NCBI RefSeq assembly: GCF_002803845.1
Contig: NZ_CP024985.1
Coordinates: forward strand, 6,707,501-6,771,500
Length of the DNA: 64,000 nt
Direction: 5' to 3'
Source of the DNA: Streptomyces lavendulae subsp. lavendulae
GTDB lineage: Bacteria > Actinomycetota > Actinomycetes > Streptomycetales > Streptomycetaceae
Shown here: in pieces, positions 23,050-30,795 of the stretch
Layout of the letters: each line of letters opens with the position of its first letter
Position numbering within the stretch: position 1 is the first letter of the stretch
Made by a program: the position numbers and the translations under genes
The notes under the pieces: generated by a model
The model's database searches: none
What the model saw: the letters and a program-made list of their open reading frames with translations, nothing else
Told to the model about the DNA's origin: nothing

Positions 23050-23736
23050 ATGGCCGTTCAGATCAATCCCAGCATCCTGTCCGCCGACTTCGCCCGTCTC
23101 GCCGACGAGGCGCGGGCCGTCGAGGGGGCCGACTGGCTGCACGTCGACGTCATGGACAACCATTTCGTCCCGAACCTCACCCTCGGCGTCCCGATCGTGG
23201 AGTCCCTGAGCCGCGCCACGGACATCCCGCTGGACCTGCACCTGATGATCGAGGACCCGGACCGCTGGGCGCCGCAGTACGTGGAGGCCGGCGCCGGTTC
23301 CGTTACCTTCCACGCCGAGGCCGCGGCGGCCCCGGTGCGGCTCGCGCGGGAGATCCGGGCCAAGGGGGCCCGCGCGGCGATGGCGCTCAAGCCCGGCACC
23401 CCGATCGAGCAGTACGAGGACATCCTCCCCGAGCTCGACATGGTGCTGATCATGACGGTCGAGCCGGGCTTCGGCGGCCAGTCCTTCCTCGACATCATGC
23501 TCCCCAAGGTCCGCCGGACCCGGGAGCTGATCGCCAAGCACGGGCTGGACCTGTGGCTCCAGGTCGACGGCGGGGTCTCGGCCTCCACCATCGAGCGGGT
23601 CGCGGAGGCCGGCGCGGACGTGTTCGTCGCGGGCAGCGCGGTCTACGGGGCGGTCGACCCGGCCGCCGCGGTGCGGACCCTGCGCGAGCAGGCGGGTGCG
23701 GCGATCGCCGCCGCCCCCTGGGCGTGCGACCACTGA
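23050..23736 (+). CDS. rpe: Ribulose-phosphate 3-epimerase
   Basis: 228 aa TIM barrel. It interconverts ribulose 5-phosphate and xylulose 5-phosphate in the pentose phosphate pathway. Motifs: INPSILSADFARL, WLHVDVMDNHFVPN (metal ligands) and the second catalytic Asp in VDGGVS. ATG 23050 with TTGGGG upstream gives the standard N terminus AVQINPSILSAD. Its promoter must lie within or next to the divergent NRPS-like gene, since only 14 bp separate the starts. Confidence 0.96.
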   Translation: MAVQINPSILSADFARLADEARAVEGADWLHVDVMDNHFVPNLTLGVPIVESLSRATDIPLDLHLMIEDPDRWAPQYVEAGAGSVTFHAEAAAAPVRLAREIRAKGARAAMALKPGTPIEQYEDILPELDMVLIMTVEPGFGGQSFLDIMLPKVRRTRELIAKHGLDLWLQVDGGVSASTIERVAEAGADVFVAGSAVYGAVDPAAAVRTLREQAGAAIAAAPWACDH

Positions 23737-23823
23737 GCGAGGCTTGATGAACAGCTCGGTGAACGGAAGCCGTCCAGGCTGATCAACGGCCGTCGGATCT
23801 GACAGGATGAACGGCGAGTCGAG

Positions 23824-23847
23824 AGTGTGAACACGACAGTGTGAACA
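23824..23847. repeat. 10-bp direct repeat before the SorC-family regulator
   Basis: AGTGTGAACA occurs at 23824-23833 and 23838-23847, 14 bp apart start to start. Related TGAAC/TGATCAAC words occur upstream at about 23747-23817. The spacing and position just ahead of a SorC-type regulator gene make it a candidate autoregulatory operator. Confidence 0.4.
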
Positions 23848-23864
23848 GCAGTGAGGAGAACGCG

Positions 23865-24887
23865 GTGTCTGCAATGTCGGCGGGACGGTCAGCCCTGCGG
23901 ATGGGACCCGCGGAGCTGGTGCAGGCGGCGGCCATGGCACGCCGCTTCTACCTGGAGGGCAAGTCCAAGATCCAGATCGCCGAGGAGTTCGGCGTGAGCC
24001 GCTTCAAGGTGGCCCGGGTCCTGGAGACCGCCCTCGAACGCGATCTCGTACGCATCGAGATCCGGGTGCCGGCCGAACTGGACGCGGAGCGTTCCGACGC
24101 GCTCCGCGCCAGGTACGGGCTGCGGCACGCCGTCGTGGTGGAGTCGCCGGCCGACGCCACCGAGGACGCTCCGGACCCGGAGAACCTCGGCGCGGTCGCC
24201 GCCGACCTGCTCGGCGAGCTCGTCAACGAGGGCGACGTGCTCGGGCTGGCGTGGGGGCGCTCCACCATCCACATGGCCGCCTCCCTGCACCGGCTGCCCC
24301 CCTGCACCGTGGTCCAGCTGACGGGCGTGTACGACGCCGGGACGGCCGAGCGCGGTTCCGTGGAGGCCGTACGCCGGGCCGCGCAGGTCTCCGGCGGGGA
24401 CGCGCACCCGATCTACGCCCCGATGCTGCTGCCCGATCCGGCGACCGCGGCCGCCCTGCGCAGCCAGACGGGCATCGCGCGGGCCTTCGAGTACTTCGAC
24501 AAGGTGACGGTCGCCGCCGTCTCGATCGGCTCCTGGGAGCCCGGCATCTCCACCGTCCACGACATGCTGACCGACGAGGAGCGGGCGCACTACGCCTCCC
24601 TCGGCGTCGCCGCGGAGATGTCCGCGCACCTTTTCGACTCGGAAGGCCGAAGGGTCGGCCGCGACCTCGGCGAGCGGTGCATCACCGTCGAGGCGGACCG
24701 GCTGCGCCGGATCCCCGAGGTCGTGGCGATCGCGGGCGGCCTGCGCAAGGCCTCGGCGATCGGGGCGGTGCTCCGCTCCGGGCTGGTGACCAGCCTCGTC
24801 ACGGACACGGCGGTCGCGGACTACCTGCTCACCGAGTCCGCTCCCGGGCTGCGTCCGGCGCTCGACCGGGCCGACCCGGACGACTGA
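23865..24887 (+). CDS. SorC/DeoR-type sugar-binding transcriptional regulator
   Basis: 340 aa. The N-terminal HTH is near residues 20-55 (KSKIQIAEEFGVSRFKVARV). It is followed by a SorC-type sugar-phosphate-binding domain with the LGLAWGRSTIHMAASL segment and a C-terminal IAGGLRKASAI motif. The ligand is probably a sugar phosphate; the neighbour rpe suggests a pentose-phosphate intermediate (inference). GTG 23865 is chosen because GAGGAG (23853-23858) is 6 nt upstream; GTG 23841 would put that site inside the gene. Confidence 0.9.
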   Translation: MSAMSAGRSALRMGPAELVQAAAMARRFYLEGKSKIQIAEEFGVSRFKVARVLETALERDLVRIEIRVPAELDAERSDALRARYGLRHAVVVESPADATEDAPDPENLGAVAADLLGELVNEGDVLGLAWGRSTIHMAASLHRLPPCTVVQLTGVYDAGTAERGSVEAVRRAAQVSGGDAHPIYAPMLLPDPATAAALRSQTGIARAFEYFDKVTVAAVSIGSWEPGISTVHDMLTDEERAHYASLGVAAEMSAHLFDSEGRRVGRDLGERCITVEADRLRRIPEVVAIAGGLRKASAIGAVLRSGLVTSLVTDTAVADYLLTESAPGLRPALDRADPDD

Positions 24888-24993
24888 CGGGCGGCCGCGC
24901 CGGCCGGTGATCGGGCCGGTGATCCGGATGGTGGTGCAATCGAGACCCGAACAGCGGACCGCGGGGCGGCCCCGGGGGCGCATACTGGCTTTG

Positions 24994-25215
24994 ATGACTA
25001 AGTCAGCAGTACCTCGCCGCCATTTGCCGTCCAGCCCGTTCAAGGCCCCCGTGGAACCGCCGCTCCGGCAGTTCAGCGTCGGCGACCGGGTGAGTCACGA
25101 CGAGCACGGCCTCGGCCGTGTCGTCGGGATCGAGGAGGGGATCGCCGTCCTCGTCGACTTCGGGTCGGTCCAGAAACGAATCCTGAGTCCCTACACCAAG
25201 ATGTCCGCGCTCTGA
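24994..25215 (+). CDS. Small CarD/tudor-like domain protein
   Basis: 73 aa. A basic N terminus is followed by a single SH3/tudor-like beta-barrel (FSVGDRVSHDEHGLGRVVGI). This resembles the CarD/TRCF RNA-polymerase interaction domain and the C-terminal barrel of UvrD-type helicases. The protein ends a few residues after the fold. ATG 24994 is preferred; TTG 24991 is adjacent. The function is unknown; binding to RNA polymerase or to a helicase partner is only suggested by the fold. Confidence 0.75.
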   Translation: MTKSAVPRRHLPSSPFKAPVEPPLRQFSVGDRVSHDEHGLGRVVGIEEGIAVLVDFGSVQKRILSPYTKMSAL

Positions 25216-25242
25216 GCCCGTCGGGGCTCTGACGCCATCAGG

Positions 25243-25260
25243 CGATTCGCGAGCGAATCG
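25243..25260. promoter_or_regulatory. 18-bp palindrome upstream of the secreted RNase (operator candidate)
   Basis: CGATTCGC (25243-25250) and GCGAATCG (25253-25260) form a perfect palindrome around GA. It lies 21 bp before the RNase start and abuts GATATT (25261-25266), a possible -10. A repressor here would overlap the promoter. The binding protein is unknown. Confidence 0.5.
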
Positions 25261-25281
25261 GATATTTGGCACGATCGGTGC

Positions 25282-25731
25282 ATGATCTTTCGGAACGTGC
25301 CCCGGTCGTTGCTGCGCGTGCTCGGGGCGCTGTTCCTGTGCGCCGTACTGGCCGGTGCGGCGGGCTGCGGCGGGAAGCCCGCACGGCCGCCCGCCGCCAG
25401 CGCGGGTACGGGTGCCACCGCGGGTGCCCGTGACGTCCCGGGGTGGGCCAGGGGGATGGCCGTCGTACGGGCCGACGCGCTCCCGCAGCAGGCGCGCGAG
25501 GTGCTGGCCCTGATCGACAAGGGCGGCCCGTACGCGTACCGGCAGGACGGGACCGTCTTCGGGAACTTCGAGAAGGTCCTGCCGAAGCAGAAGCGCGGCT
25601 ACTACCACGAGTTCACCGTGCGGACCCCGGGCGAACGCGACCGCGGGGCCCGGCGGATCGTGACCGGCGGTGGCGGCGAGTTCTACTACACGGACGACCA
25701 CTACCAGACCTTCAGGGCGGTTCTCCGATGA
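25282..25731 (+). CDS. Secreted guanyl-specific ribonuclease (RNase Sa / barnase superfamily)
   Basis: 149 aa. The N terminus is a hydrophobic signal (about residues 10-32) ending in LAGAAGC, a lipobox-like site, so it may be lipid-anchored before release. The mature part ends in a microbial RNase fold with E110 (YYHEFTV), R124 (ARRIV) and H140 (DDHYQTF). Their order and spacing match the catalytic triad of RNase Sa. It cleaves RNA 3' of guanosine in this family. Its stop overlaps the ATG of the barstar gene (ATGA), so toxin and inhibitor are made together. Confidence 0.92.
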   Translation: MIFRNVPRSLLRVLGALFLCAVLAGAAGCGGKPARPPAASAGTGATAGARDVPGWARGMAVVRADALPQQAREVLALIDKGGPYAYRQDGTVFGNFEKVLPKQKRGYYHEFTVRTPGERDRGARRIVTGGGGEFYYTDDHYQTFRAVLR

Positions 25732-26132
25732 GCCTGGACCCGCAGCCCCTCGCCCCCGCACTGGCCGCCGCCGAGGAGGCGGGCTGGGCCGTCGTACGGC
25801 TGGACCTGGACGGCGTACGGAGCAAGGCCGCGCTGATGCGCCGCTGCGCCGCCGCCCTGCACGCGCCGGACTGGTTCGGCGGGAACTGGGACGCGCTGGC
25901 CGACGTACTGGTCGATCTGTCCTGGCTGCCGCCGGCGCCCGGGAGGCTGCTCGTGGTGAGTTCCTGGCGCGGGTACGCGGCCGAGCGTCCGGAGGACTGG
26001 GAGACGCTGCGGGAGGTCCTGGAGGAGGCCGTCGACTTCTGGCGCGAGGCGGACGAGGGGGCCGTACCGCTGACGGTGCTGCTGGCCGGGTCCGCCCCGG
26101 ACGGGGCGCCGTCCCGTCCCCGCCGGGACTGA
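25728..26132 (+). CDS. Barstar-family ribonuclease inhibitor
   Basis: 134 aa, acidic, cytoplasmic. It has the barstar fold core LDLDGVRSKAALMRRCAAAL, then FGGNWDALADVLVDLSWLP, which holds the inhibitory helix and its acidic residue. It should neutralise the RNase encoded just upstream inside the cell. ATG 25728 overlaps the RNase stop by 4 nt. The C terminus is a disordered Pro/Arg tail. Confidence 0.92.
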   Translation: MSLDPQPLAPALAAAEEAGWAVVRLDLDGVRSKAALMRRCAAALHAPDWFGGNWDALADVLVDLSWLPPAPGRLLVVSSWRGYAAERPEDWETLREVLEEAVDFWREADEGAVPLTVLLAGSAPDGAPSRPRRD

Positions 26133-26146
26133 GGGCCGGAAAAGCG

Positions 26147-26174
26147 CGTGGGGGCGGCCGCGGCCGCCCCCACG
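26147..26174. terminator. Perfect 28-bp palindrome between convergent genes
   Basis: CGTGGGGGCGGCCG (26147-26160) is followed directly by its reverse complement CGGCCGCCCCCACG (26161-26174). It lies between the barstar gene (+) and the truncated haemoglobin gene (-) and can end both transcripts. Confidence 0.75.
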
Positions 26175-26178
26175 GTGC

Positions 26179-26658
26179 CTACCCGTCCGCCCCGGCCTTG
26201 GGGACCCACGGCGGGGTCTGGCCCCAGGACCAGACCGGGATCTTCGCCGCGTCCACCGGCGGCGGGTTGGGGCCCGAGTAGATCAGGGCCATCCGGGTGC
26301 CCCACTCGATGTAGTAGACGAACACCGCCCGGAACTCCGGGTCCGTCGGGAGGCCGACCTCGTCGGCCGTGTCCAGCAGCAGGTCCACCCAACGGCGGCG
26401 CTGCTTCTCGGTGATGCCGCGCCCCAGGTGCTTGGTGGCCATGTGCTGGTGGCCGCCGTGGTGCGCCGAGTACTCCGCCGGACCGCCGAAGACCTCCGAC
26501 AGCCAGACGGCGACGTGCTGGGGGTGCTCCGAGTCCATGCCCGCGAAGACCGGGGCCAGGATCTCGTCCTGCAGGGCGTGCGCGTAGAAGACGTCGGTGA
26601 GGCGGCGCAAGGCCTCCGCACCGCCCATCCACTCGTAGATCGTGGGCGTGGTGCTCAT
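26179..26658 (-). CDS. Truncated haemoglobin (group II, GlbO-like)
   Basis: 159 aa, 2-on-2 globin. Seen: IYEWMGGAEALRRLTDVFY at the N terminus, LAPVFAGM, and the likely proximal haem ligand H77 in MATKHLGRGI. The C-terminal extension of about 30 residues is rich in Trp and Pro. Group II proteins bind O2/NO and protect against nitrosative or oxidative stress. ATG 26658 overlaps the stop of the ABM gene (ATGA), so the two are translated together. Confidence 0.92.
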   Translation of the reverse strand: MSTTPTIYEWMGGAEALRRLTDVFYAHALQDEILAPVFAGMDSEHPQHVAVWLSEVFGGPAEYSAHHGGHQHMATKHLGRGITEKQRRRWVDLLLDTADEVGLPTDPEFRAVFVYYIEWGTRMALIYSGPNPPPVDAAKIPVWSWGQTPPWVPKAGADG

Positions 26659-26984
26659 GACTGACCGGCGGCCTTCCCCGGACCCACCACACCGGTCACG
26701 AGGTAGTGCTGCATCTCCTCGATGGCCGTCACGTACGGGCGGATCGCGCTGAAGAACGCCGGGAAGTGCTCACCCTTGCGGAAGCCGTTCAGGTGGGCGT
26801 CGATCGAGGTCCAGCGGATGCGGAGGATGTAGCGCTCCTTCTCCTCCTCGCAGCGGGCCAGCTCGTAGTCGATGCACTCGGGCGAGGCGGCCAGGGCCTC
26901 GGCGGCCCTCGCGTACGCCTCCTCGAACGCCTTCTGGTCCTGCGAGGCGATGCGGTAGCGGATGTACTCGACGGTCGTGGTCAT
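26655..26984 (-). CDS. Antibiotic biosynthesis monooxygenase (ABM) domain protein
   Basis: 109 aa, single ferredoxin-like ABM domain (VEYIRYRIASQDQKAFEEAY, then YILRIRWTSIDAHLNGFR). Such small proteins act as quinone-forming monooxygenases or as haem-degrading enzymes. Coupling to a truncated haemoglobin by a 4-nt overlap favours a haem/O2-related role here (inference). ATG 26984 is chosen because GGAGAGG lies about 9 nt upstream; ATG 27011 would add nine residues. Confidence 0.85.
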   Translation of the reverse strand: MTTTVEYIRYRIASQDQKAFEEAYARAAEALAASPECIDYELARCEEEKERYILRIRWTSIDAHLNGFRKGEHFPAFFSAIRPYVTAIEEMQHYLVTGVVGPGKAAGQS

Positions 26985-27062
26985 GGTGTGCGTGCCTCTC
27001 CCTGGGATCAAGGTGGTCCCGGCTACCCTTCCGGGATCATGCGTGCCCGGCGAGGGGTTCCT

Positions 27063-27554
27063 CTACTCGGGCTGCGACTTCTGGATGTCCGGGCCCTGGG
27101 AGCGGACCTCCCGCACCTTGTCGAGGGACTCGCGCAGCTCGGCGAGCCAGGTGTCGGTGTTGCTCCCGACGAGGCGGACGCACCAGGCCAGGGCGTCCGC
27201 CCGGCTGCGCGCCACGCCCCCGGCGACGAGGGTGTCGAGCACCTGGCGCTCGGACTGGCGCAGCCGGGTCATGACGGGGACGGCGAGGTGGGTGAAGAGG
27301 GTGGTCTCCTCACCCGAACGGACGCCCCAGGCGACCTTGCGGCGGTAGAGCTCCTCCGCCTCCCGGGCGACCTCGATGCGCTGCTCGCGGGTGCGTTCGC
27401 GGAACTCCTTGACCGACTCGGCCGCCGGGACGGTGCCGACGACCGTGATCTCCTCCCGGTCGACGGTGACCGAGACGAGGGACTCGTAGACGTCCACCGG
27501 CAGGCGCTCGGCGAACCACGCGCGGAGCTTCTCGCTCTGTTCGGCTGTAATCAT
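27063..27554 (-). CDS. Hypothetical protein with an EV-rich N-terminal domain
   Basis: 163 aa, soluble, not recognised. The N-terminal part alternates beta strands (VTVDREEITVVGTVP) after a helix (SEKLRAWFAERLP). The C-terminal 110 residues are helical and charged. ARSRADALAWCVRLVG resembles a ribbon/helix element but is not diagnostic. ATG 27554 has GAGGAGAG only about 20 nt upstream, so the true signal is unclear. It stands alone between two minus-strand units. Confidence 0.65.
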   Translation of the reverse strand: MITAEQSEKLRAWFAERLPVDVYESLVSVTVDREEITVVGTVPAAESVKEFRERTREQRIEVAREAEELYRRKVAWGVRSGEETTLFTHLAVPVMTRLRQSERQVLDTLVAGGVARSRADALAWCVRLVGSNTDTWLAELRESLDKVREVRSQGPDIQKSQPE

Positions 27555-27609
27555 GTAATCAACGTTGCATCCGCTCTCCTCTTGATCGCAAGGGCCGGGG
27601 CGTTCGCTC

Positions 27610-29391
27610 TCAGCCCATCGAGCGGTAGCGGTGGATCAGCGACACCGCCATGGCGCCCTCGCCGACGCCCGAGGCGACCCGCTTGACCGAGTGGGCCCGT
27701 ACGTCGCCCGCCGCGAAGACCCCGGGGACGCTGGTCTCCAGCGGGTAGGGGGCGCGCTCCAGGCTCCACTCCGCCGGGAGTTCGCCGCCGTTGGCGATCA
27801 GGTCGGAGCCGGTGAGGACGAAGCCGTACTCGTCGCGCTCCACCACCCCGGCCAGCCAGTCGGTGTGCGGGCGGGCGCCGATGAAGGTGAACATGAACCG
27901 GGCCGGGGTCACCGTGTCCGCGCCGGTGTCGCCGTCGTGCAGGGTGATCCGCTCCAGGTGCTCGCCGCCGTCCAGCGCGACCACCGTCGTGCGCACCCGG
28001 ACCTCGATGTTCGGGGTCCGCTCGATCTCGTCGATCAGGTAGCGGGACATGCTCGCGTCCAGGGAGGCGGCGCGCACCAGGATGGTCACGCGGGCCGCGT
28101 ACTTGGCGAAGTGGACGGCGGCCTGCCCGGCCGAGTTGGCGCCGCCCACGATGAACACGTGCTGCGAGATGCAGGCCGAGCTCTCCGTGGTGGCCGCGCC
28201 GTAGTACAGCCCCGCGCCCTCGAACCGGTCCGCGCCGGGGGCGTCGAGCCGGTTGTACGAGACCCCGGTCGCCAGCAGCACCGTCTCGGCGCTGATCTCC
28301 GTACCGTCCGCCAGGGTGAGGATCTTCGCCGGGTCGTCCCGGGTCAGGGAGACCACCTCGACCGGGTGCAGGATCTCGGCGCCGAACCGGGAGGCCTGGA
28401 TGGTGGCCCGGCGGGTGAGGTCCCCGCCGGAGAGGCCCGAGGGGAAGCCGAGGTAGTTCTCGATCAGGCTGGAGGTGCCGGCCTGGCCGCCCGGGGCGCG
28501 GGAGTCCAGCATCAGCGTGGACAGCCCCTCGGAGGCCGCGTACACCCCGGCGGCGAGCCCGGCGGGCCCGGCTCCGACGATGACGCACTCGTAGTGCGGG
28601 CGGGAGGCGGTGGTGGCCAGGCCGAGGCGCCGGGCCAGCTCGGTGTCGCTCGGCGCGGAGAGCACCGATCCGTCCGGGAAGCGAACCAGGGGGAGCGCGG
28701 CGTCCGCCTGCGCGGCGGCGATCACCGTCAGGGCCTCGGGGTCGCGCTCCACGTTCAGGAAGCGGAACGGCTGTCCGTTGCGGGTGAAGAAGTCCCGCAC
28801 GGCATGCGTGCCCGGGGAGACCAGGTGCCCGGCGACGATGATCCCGTCGTACGCCGGCCGGTAGGTGGCCAGCCAGTCGGACAGCAGGTCGTCCAGGACC
28901 GGGAAGAGCCGCTCGTGGGGCGGGTCCCAGGGCTTGAGCAGGTAGTAGTCCAGCCGCACCCGGTTGATGGCGGTGATCGCGGCATCGGTCTCCGCGTACG
29001 CCGTGAGCAGGACCCGGCGGGCGTCCGGGAAGCGGCTGACGGCCTCCAGCAGGAACTCCACGCCGGTCACGTCGGGCATCCGCTGGTCGACGAGGAACAG
29101 GGCCGGGTCGTGACCGCGCTCGTCGAGGGAGTCCAGGATCTTCAGGGCGTCGGCCGCGGAGGAGGCGCCGAGGACCCGGTAGCGGTCGCCGTAGGCGCTG
29201 CGCAGGTCCCTGCGGACGGCGCGCAGCACCTGCGGGTCGTCGTCCACGGCCAGGATGACCGGCTTGCGGCTCTCCGCGCGCTCGGTGGCCGCCCCGGCCG
29301 GGGCGTCGGAGGCGGAGGCGGAGGCGGAAACGGAGGCGGAGGCGGGGGCGGCGGGGGCGGGGGCGGTGGCGCCCTCCCGGGCCGCGCTCAC
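27610..29391 (-). CDS. Response-regulator receiver / thioredoxin-reductase-like FAD oxidoreductase fusion
   Basis: 593 aa. An Ala/Ser-rich linker of about 40 residues precedes a receiver domain with acidic pair D50/D51, phospho-acceptor D102 (LFLVDQRMPD) and K in YYLLKPW. A region of about 100 residues follows, then a thioredoxin-reductase-like module: FAD GAGPAGLAAGVYA, PGGQAG, NADPH VGGANSAGQAAVHFAKYA. The redox CxxC of true reductases is absent: the site reads TTESSACISQ. GTG 29391 overlaps the UBP stop (GTGA) and is therefore preferred. It may be a signalling-controlled flavoprotein; the electron acceptor is unknown. Confidence 0.88.
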   Translation of the reverse strand: MSAAREGATAPAPAAPASASVSASASASDAPAGAATERAESRKPVILAVDDDPQVLRAVRRDLRSAYGDRYRVLGASSAADALKILDSLDERGHDPALFLVDQRMPDVTGVEFLLEAVSRFPDARRVLLTAYAETDAAITAINRVRLDYYLLKPWDPPHERLFPVLDDLLSDWLATYRPAYDGIIVAGHLVSPGTHAVRDFFTRNGQPFRFLNVERDPEALTVIAAAQADAALPLVRFPDGSVLSAPSDTELARRLGLATTASRPHYECVIVGAGPAGLAAGVYAASEGLSTLMLDSRAPGGQAGTSSLIENYLGFPSGLSGGDLTRRATIQASRFGAEILHPVEVVSLTRDDPAKILTLADGTEISAETVLLATGVSYNRLDAPGADRFEGAGLYYGAATTESSACISQHVFIVGGANSAGQAAVHFAKYAARVTILVRAASLDASMSRYLIDEIERTPNIEVRVRTTVVALDGGEHLERITLHDGDTGADTVTPARFMFTFIGARPHTDWLAGVVERDEYGFVLTGSDLIANGGELPAEWSLERAPYPLETSVPGVFAAGDVRAHSVKRVASGVGEGAMAVSLIHRYRSMG

Positions 29392-29660
29392 GCCGGGTCC
29401 AGCATCAGCTTGTCGGCGTAGCACCAGGCCCAGTCCTCACCGGGCTCGTGCGAGGCCGCGATCGGGTGCTCGGTGGTCCGGTAGTGCCGTGTGGCGTGAC
29501 GGTTCTTCGACGAGTCGCAGCAGCCGACGTGCCCGCAGCTCAGGCACATCCTCAGGTGCACCCAGCTGTCACCGGACCGCAGGCACTCCTCGCAGCCCTC
29601 GGCACTGGCCTTCACCGGACGTATTTGGTCGATGTGTGTGCACAACAGGTCCATCGTCAT
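29388..29660 (-). CDS. UBP-type zinc finger protein
   Basis: 90 aa, a single ZnF-UBP fold. Cys/His ligands are in LCTHI, GCEECL, MCLSCGHVGCCDSS and HATRHYRTTEHP. In eukaryotes this finger binds ubiquitin C-termini; bacteria lack ubiquitin, so the ligand is unknown. ATG 29660 follows GAGAGGGACGGGG. It overlaps the receiver-flavoprotein gene by 4 nt, so the two probably work together. Confidence 0.88.
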   Translation of the reverse strand: MTMDLLCTHIDQIRPVKASAEGCEECLRSGDSWVHLRMCLSCGHVGCCDSSKNRHATRHYRTTEHPIAASHEPGEDWAWCYADKLMLDPA

Positions 29661-29868
29661 CGTCCCCGTCCCTCTCCTCGCGCACTCGTGCTCTCCGGCC
29701 CGCCCGGGGTCCACGGCGCGTCCAGACCATAAGTCGGGGATCCGGGAAAGGTTCATCGATCCGGCCGATGTCAGGAAGTCCGGCGGGTACTTCATGACCT
29801 CGCGGGACGACTAGGTGAGGTGCCCGGACCACCTTGCCCGCTACCTCACGAAGTCGCATTCAGGCCCT

Positions 29869-29897
29869 TTGACGCGGGCCCCGGGCGCACGCAGTGT
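29869..29897 (+). promoter_or_regulatory. Candidate promoter of the 24-gene operon
   Basis: TTGACG (29869-29874), a 17-bp spacer and CAGTGT (29892-29897) resemble a Streptomyces vegetative promoter (TTGACN, TANNNT). The expected start point near 29904 leaves a 34-nt leader before GTG 29938 with the site GGAGG. Upstream (29815-29849) lies an imperfect GTGAGGT/ACCTCAC inverted repeat that could be an operator. Confidence 0.45.
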
Positions 29898-29937
29898 GGG
29901 GGACGCCAACGACAACAGGCGGCGCCTGGAGGAATCT

Positions 29938-30762
29938 GTGAGCAGAAAGATTCTGGTCATTGTCTCCGAACACGGTTACTGGGCCGAGGAACTGATCGGT
30001 CCCGTATCGAAGTTCGACGAGCGGGGCTATGAGACCGTATTCGCGACGCCGACCGGAAAGCGTGCCCACGCACTTCCGCCGAGCCTCGACGCGAACTACG
30101 TCGACCCCCCGCTGGGCCGCTCGGTGACCACCGAGGAGAACGCCCGGCTGGGCCGCGAGTTCGAGCAGTCGAGCCGGCTCGACTCGCCGCTCGACATCGA
30201 GGCCTGGGTGCCCGAGCGCCCGTACACGAGCGACGAGGGCTATCTGCGCAAGCTGGAGCAGTACCACCGCGACCTGGACAAGCTCGACGCCGACATCGCG
30301 GACTTCGACGCGATCCTCATCGTCGGCGGCAGCGGCCCCATCGCCGACCTCGCCAACAACGAGCGCGTGCACGCCCTGATCCTGGCCTTCCACAAGGCCG
30401 GCAAGGTCGTGGCCGCCGAGTGCTACGGGGTCGCCTGCCTGGCCTTCGCCCGGGACTGGGACGACCGCAAGAGCATCATCCGGGGCAAGCACGTGACCGG
30501 CCACTGCAAGGAGTACGACTACAAGGACGGCACCGGATTCCTCGGTACCGACTTCAACATGGGCCCGCCCCCGTATCCGCTGGAGTACATCCTGCGCGAT
30601 GCCACGGGCCCGCGCGGCGCCTATCACGGGAATTTCGGCAAGCCGGTCTCCGTGATCGTCGACTTCCCCTTCGTGACGGGACGTTCGACCCCCGACTCCT
30701 ACCTCACCGGACAGAAGATCGTGGAAGTCCTGGAAGACGGCCTCACCCGCTACGGCTGGTAA
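29938..30762 (+). CDS. DJ-1/PfpI superfamily protein (first of three)
   Basis: 274 aa, longer than classical DJ-1, closer to Hsp31/large PfpI proteins. Core LVIVSEHGYWAEELIGP at the N terminus, ILIVGGSGPIADL mid-protein, and a candidate nucleophile C162 in AAECYGVACLAF. The residue after the Cys is Tyr, where the two paralogues in this operon have His. Members act as glyoxalase III, deglycase, amidase or chaperone. GTG 29938 follows GGAGG. First gene of the large operon. Confidence 0.88.
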   Translation: MSRKILVIVSEHGYWAEELIGPVSKFDERGYETVFATPTGKRAHALPPSLDANYVDPPLGRSVTTEENARLGREFEQSSRLDSPLDIEAWVPERPYTSDEGYLRKLEQYHRDLDKLDADIADFDAILIVGGSGPIADLANNERVHALILAFHKAGKVVAAECYGVACLAFARDWDDRKSIIRGKHVTGHCKEYDYKDGTGFLGTDFNMGPPPYPLEYILRDATGPRGAYHGNFGKPVSVIVDFPFVTGRSTPDSYLTGQKIVEVLEDGLTRYGW

Positions 30763-30795
30763 TTCTGCGATCCGCGGGAGAAAAGGGGGAATACC

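Noticed and set aside
20153..23736. A complete nonribosomal peptide cluster including rpe and the SorC regulator
   Set aside because: Neighbours are housekeeping genes with no tailoring, transport or phosphopantetheinyl transferase genes; the NRPS-like gene appears to be an orphan.
27063..27554. Assignment of the 163-aa protein to a known family
   Set aside because: No motif was diagnostic, so it is left as hypothetical.
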